NCBI GenBank assembly: GCA_017307505.1
Contig: JAFKEE010000037.1
Span: 84,845-148,844, forward strand
Direction: 5' to 3'
Length of the DNA: 64,000 bases
Source: Acidobacteriota bacterium
GTDB lineage: Bacteria; Acidobacteriota; Terriglobia; Bryobacterales; Bryobacteraceae
A program made the position numbers and the translations under genes. The notes below the pieces were generated by a model. It saw only the letters and a list, made by a program, of their open reading frames with translations. It was not told the DNA's origin and made no database searches. Shown here one piece after another: positions 61,497-64,000 of the stretch; the stretch's first letter is position 1, and every line of letters starts with the position of its first letter.

Positions 61497-61540
61497 AGGG
61501 CGGACCCCCAGGTCCGCAGGCGGTCCCCTGACCGCCCCCA
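61497..61540. repeat. REP-like double-hairpin element, copy 3
   Basis: Stems GCGGAC/GTCCGC (61500-61505 and 61512-61517) and GGCGGTC/GACCGCC (61519-61525 and 61530-61536), loop CCCT. It differs from copy 2 by a single base over the core. The two copies are about 130 bp apart, between the regulator gene and tRNA-Ser. Confidence 0.8.
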
Positions 61541-61602
61541 TTCCCCAACCGAGTCCTCCCCGTCGTTGCGAAACCCCCCGGAATTCCGCTAGTCTAGTGT
61601 CT

Positions 61603-61692
61603 GGTGAGGTGCGAGAGTGGTTGAATCGGGCGGTCTCGAAAACCGTTGAACTCGTAAGGGTTCCGTGGGTTCGAATCCCACCCTCACCGCCA
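61603..61692 (+). tRNA. tRNA-Ser (anticodon CGA)
   Basis: A 90-nt type II tRNA. The acceptor arms pair perfectly (GGTGAGG at 61603 with CCTCACC ending at 61688), followed by discriminator G and an encoded CCA (61690-61692). The anticodon loop is CTCGAAA between GCGGT/ACCGT-type stems, so anticodon CGA reads UCG serine. A long variable arm and a TpsiC loop (GTTCGAATC) are present. A toxin-antitoxin pair lies downstream, consistent with the tRNA 3' end being a transfer hotspot. Confidence 0.95.
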
Positions 61693-61935
61693 GTTCCACG
61701 GCGCTCGCGACAGGAACTGGCTCCGGCCGTTAGCTCCCCGAAACACATCCCATAGATGGCCACGGCTTTGTCCAGACGCCCTGCCAGTTGCAGTCCTGAT
61801 CCTTCATCAGCACTTCCGGAATAATCCCATAGCCCAGTCAGCGGGACGCACGCGCCAAACAAGCCCTTACAGCCACCGCCGCGCACCGCCCGAACCTTCG
61901 ATCGCACAGGCGCTACTTTTGCTACGATCTTGCAG
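61693..61935. other. Intergenic stretch between tRNA-Ser and the AbiEii gene
   Basis: No gene is supported. No clear terminator or direct repeat of the tRNA 3' end was recognised in this 243-bp stretch. Confidence 0.4.
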
Positions 61936-62946
61936 CTACAGCAGATGCCGCAGTTCGAGAAACCTGGACTTCACACTGGCCCAGGGCGGAAACGATGCAT
62001 GGCACAGCAACCTGCATTGAGCGTCGTACCCGGACTTCAGCGCGGGCTCGATCTCCGGCGGCGGGAATAGCGCCTCGCTCTCTGCGAAGCGCATATCTTT
62101 GGGGAAGAAATAGCTTCTGTCGAAATGTGCTCGGCTGATCCGGTCATAGTCGCTTTTGATTTCGTCATACTCCGCGGACTGCAACATGTCGATGACCTCG
62201 CTCTGTGCCGCCAATTGGAAGAGGTCATAGTAATGACGGGCGTAGGCACCGAGCGGCTGTCCGTCCCGTTTCAGCAATTCAACCTTCCCGTGGATGGCGA
62301 ACATCTTCTCCACGAAGGTGCGCCGGAAGTGCAAGAGTCGCATCGAAAACGAATCTTCATCGTCCGTTCCCAGCGACACTCTGCTGGCGCGCAGGAATTG
62401 GCTGAGGTACGAACTGATTGCGACCACGGTAGTAGGCTCACGCCCGCTTGCGGTTCCAGCTTCGAGAAGCACCCGAGCTGCGACCTCGCCGGGGCCGCCG
62501 AAACGTTGATCGTAGGCGAATCGGTCATTGCGCCCGAATCCACCAATCGTCTGGCTCTCACCTTCAACGAATGCGAGCGCGGAATGCGCTGCGACCGCAT
62601 CACGCAGTACCTTCAACTCGCGGTCTATGGCGCGTTTGCCAAGCGGCGGATCGAACGCGAGGGGATCAAGGAAGATGTCAATATCTTCCGAAAACCGTGC
62701 GATGAGGTTCCAACCCTTGGAGAGACTGGTGCCGCCTTTGAAGATGATCGTATTGCTGATGTTGCCTGTGGAGTTCTCTCGAGTTCCGGCCGCGGCCTTT
62801 GCAGCGCTTGCAGTCGCGATGGAGCGCAGCGCCTCGGTGACGTAGTAGTCCTTTTCGATGATGGCCGCTCGTAAGCCCTCCGGACGGAAGTGCTCCACCG
62901 CCTGGATGATGGCCTGCTCGAAGTCAGGATGCTCGCAGAGTTTCAT
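61936..62946 (-). CDS. abiEii: AbiEii-family nucleotidyltransferase toxin
   Basis: A 336-residue type IV toxin-antitoxin nucleotidyltransferase. The catalytic nucleotidyltransferase motif is complete: FKGGTSLSKGWN at about 69-80 and RFSEDIDIF at about 84-92, followed by helical C-terminal parts with YYDLFQLAA near 259. Family members (AbiEii, MenT-like) transfer nucleotides to tRNA or other substrates and stop growth. The ATG at 62946 overlaps the antitoxin stop (ATGA), so the toxin is translationally coupled to its antitoxin. A longer frame to 62973 would add nine residues. Confidence 0.9.
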   Translation of the reverse strand: MKLCEHPDFEQAIIQAVEHFRPEGLRAAIIEKDYYVTEALRSIATASAAKAAAGTRENSTGNISNTIIFKGGTSLSKGWNLIARFSEDIDIFLDPLAFDPPLGKRAIDRELKVLRDAVAAHSALAFVEGESQTIGGFGRNDRFAYDQRFGGPGEVAARVLLEAGTASGREPTTVVAISSYLSQFLRASRVSLGTDDEDSFSMRLLHFRRTFVEKMFAIHGKVELLKRDGQPLGAYARHYYDLFQLAAQSEVIDMLQSAEYDEIKSDYDRISRAHFDRSYFFPKDMRFAESEALFPPPEIEPALKSGYDAQCRLLCHASFPPWASVKSRFLELRHLL

Positions 62947-63686
62947 GCCGCACGTGCCTGCTTCGATTGCCACTTCTTCGCGTGCTGCAATCCCGCCAGC
63001 AATCCAAAATCATACCTGGAGAATGGATTCAGCGAATCGTGAAGGCATTGCAAGGCGCTCGCCGTCTTGCCGAGTTGCTCGCCGATAGCGCCGAGCATCG
63101 CGCGAACGCGCGGCGGTTCGGTGTCGGCAACCGTAAGAAGTCGCTCAAAGCGCCCTTTCTCGCGAAGCAATGCGAGTGTCTTCTGGACGGTCCTCTCTGG
63201 CGACATTTCGCTGGTCTTGCCTCCGCACCTCAGGAATTCGAGAAGGGCTGCGTCTTGCGGCGCCACGCTGTTCCATGCTGCTGGACGCCTTGCATGAATG
63301 ACGGTATCCTGTCCAACCAGCTTCCGGGGAAGGCTCCCTGCGCTGGTGGAAACTTCACTCTGCCTGCCGGTCTGCGTACTGAACCCCAGCAGGTTGGCTG
63401 CTGCAAGACCCGATGGGAAAACCGGCTTATCTTTGGCTGCGAGTTTCTGAATTGCTGTGGGGTTGGGGCGGCTGTTCCCGAAGACCGTTGGTCTGGTCTT
63501 GTAGTAGATTCCTTTGCTCAGTCGTTCCAAAGCTCCGGCCCGCGTGAGGCGCGATAGCGCTTGCGCAGCGGCGGCAAAGGGCAAGTCTCGGAAGTCTTCC
63601 AGTCGCCAGACCCGTTCACCGCCCTTCTCGATCCGTCGCCGGATGGAGGCGGTATACGACTGCGGCGATGTGGGGGACTCTCCCAT
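62943..63686 (-). CDS. abiEi: AbiEi-family antitoxin / transcriptional regulator
   Basis: A 247-residue antitoxin with an N-terminal winged helix-turn-helix (residues about 10-60: RVWRLEDFRDLPFAAAAQAL, then LSRLTRAGALERLSKGIYY) and a C-terminal AbiEi-type domain (about 75-247). ATG 63686 is preferred; the open frame extends to 63878 but would pass through the promoter. A TTGACA box and a 30-bp palindrome lie just upstream, fitting the known negative autoregulation of AbiEi proteins. The mRNA may start at the ATG. Confidence 0.85.
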   Translation of the reverse strand: MGESPTSPQSYTASIRRRIEKGGERVWRLEDFRDLPFAAAAQALSRLTRAGALERLSKGIYYKTRPTVFGNSRPNPTAIQKLAAKDKPVFPSGLAAANLLGFSTQTGRQSEVSTSAGSLPRKLVGQDTVIHARRPAAWNSVAPQDAALLEFLRCGGKTSEMSPERTVQKTLALLREKGRFERLLTVADTEPPRVRAMLGAIGEQLGKTASALQCLHDSLNPFSRYDFGLLAGLQHAKKWQSKQARAA

Positions 63687-63692
63687 AGTCAG

Positions 63693-63721
63693 AGTATGGA
63701 TTTGAGAAGAAAGAATGTCAA
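63693..63721 (-). promoter_or_regulatory. abiE sigma-70 promoter
   Basis: On the minus strand TTGACA (63721-63716), 17 bp, then CATACT (63698-63693), followed by six bases and the ATG at 63686. This is a near-consensus promoter whose start point would coincide with the antitoxin start codon. Confidence 0.8.
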
Positions 63722-63745
63722 GTTTTTTAGCAAAAAAACATGACA
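63716..63745. promoter_or_regulatory. 30-bp near-perfect palindrome overlapping the -35 box
   Basis: Half-sites TGTCA-N-GTTTTTT-N-G and C-N-AAAAAAC-N-TGACA match at 13 of 15 positions around a centre at 63730/63731. It overlaps the TTGACA of the abiE promoter, so a bound repressor would block RNA polymerase. It is the likely operator for AbiEi autoregulation. Confidence 0.7.
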
Positions 63746-64000
63746 ATACAGTAGGAGCAAACTGATCCACTCCACGACCTGAGAGCTTGGCCAGACGGGG
63801 GTTGACGACAGAATGTCCCTTCCACCACAGGGCCAGAACTATCGCCGGGACTTGGACTGAACCCCTCAGGTGAGACACGAAGTTAAGGGGGTTGTTGCCG
63901 TTCGCTGAAAAATCATTGTACGGCAGGTCTTAATTGCTCCACTCTGACAACAGCTGAGCGGAGGATAGGGCTCTGCGGGGACGCAACCCGAGCGCCGACT
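63746..64000. other. Non-coding tail of the window
   Basis: No gene, RNA or repeat is supported in this 255-bp stretch. The minus-strand frame passing through it is an artificial upstream extension of the antitoxin frame, with no ribosome binding site. Confidence 0.4.

Noticed and set aside
61470..61907. Minus-strand open frame antisense to tRNA-Ser with a 'GGIRTHGTL' type sequence
   Set aside because: It runs through the tRNA gene in reverse and is the well-known spurious protein produced by translating serine tRNA antisense; the tRNA fold is perfect.
63687..63878. Upstream extension of the AbiEi frame to a start at 63878
   Set aside because: It would translate through the TTGACA promoter and the palindrome and lacks a ribosome binding site; the ATG at 63686 fits the winged-helix start.
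1..64000. CRISPR array, insertion sequence or prophage
   Set aside because: No regularly spaced repeat array, transposase gene or phage gene other than the T6SS parts was seen; the three repeats found are hairpin elements without spacer structure.

Overview
The window is about 64 kb of GC-rich, densely packed DNA with strong codon-position bias on both strands. The gene complement suggests a soil-type acidobacterium of the Bryobacterales/Solibacter group. This is inferred from gene style, not from a marker search. The clues are a TIGR02999-like ECF sigma factor, a very large Ser/Thr kinase with TPR and PEGA-like repeats, an Ig-like insert in Pal, a fused aroD-aroE gene, and many amidase or DERA-like paralogues with altered active sites.

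Positions 1-28,211 hold a type VI secretion (T6SS) locus. Next to the truncated ECF sigma factor come tssK-1 and, convergent with it, a tail-anchored proline-rich protein with repeated G[E/D]FTRMF motifs. A short divergent promoter region then leads into a long + strand operon: tssK-2, tssL, tssM, tssB, tssC, two different hcp genes, tagJ, tssA, tssE, tssF, tssG, clpV (tssH) and vgrG (tssI). A 1,650-residue membrane-spanning protein kinase follows. No tssJ, no PAAR gene and no obvious toxin/immunity pair is present, so the locus looks like a chassis whose effectors lie elsewhere.

Positions 28,220-39,846 carry mixed housekeeping and signalling genes: a STAS protein, an LssY_C-domain protein next to a PAP2 phosphatase, a LacI regulator, a HEAT-repeat protein, an MqnD-like protein, a large hybrid histidine kinase with HPt domain, a carboxylesterase, and a GGDEF-EAL protein.

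Positions 39,847-48,866 form one long minus-strand series: tolQ-tolR-tolA-tolB-pal-cpoB (cell-envelope Tol-Pal system), then a DERA-like protein lacking the Schiff-base lysine, a bifunctional aroD-aroE, a 63-residue exported protein and an amidase-fold protein that has lost two of its three catalytic residues.

Positions 49,024-61,337 start with recN and a cupin. A copper/silver handling region follows: a NosL-like lipoprotein, a small cysteine-containing exported protein, a second exported protein, and cusC-cusB-cusA (RND efflux). A divergent histidine kinase and NtrC-type sigma-54 activator lie beside it, and a consensus sigma-54 (-24/-12) promoter sits directly upstream of cusC, so the locus appears to contain its own sensor, activator and target promoter. 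Dispersed double-hairpin (REP-like) repeats occur at three places.

Positions 61,603-64,000 carry tRNA-Ser(CGA) followed by an AbiEi/AbiEii type IV toxin-antitoxin pair on the minus strand. The antitoxin promoter has a TTGACA box, 17-bp spacing and an apparently leaderless start, and a 30-bp near-perfect palindrome overlaps its -35 box: a probable autoregulatory operator.
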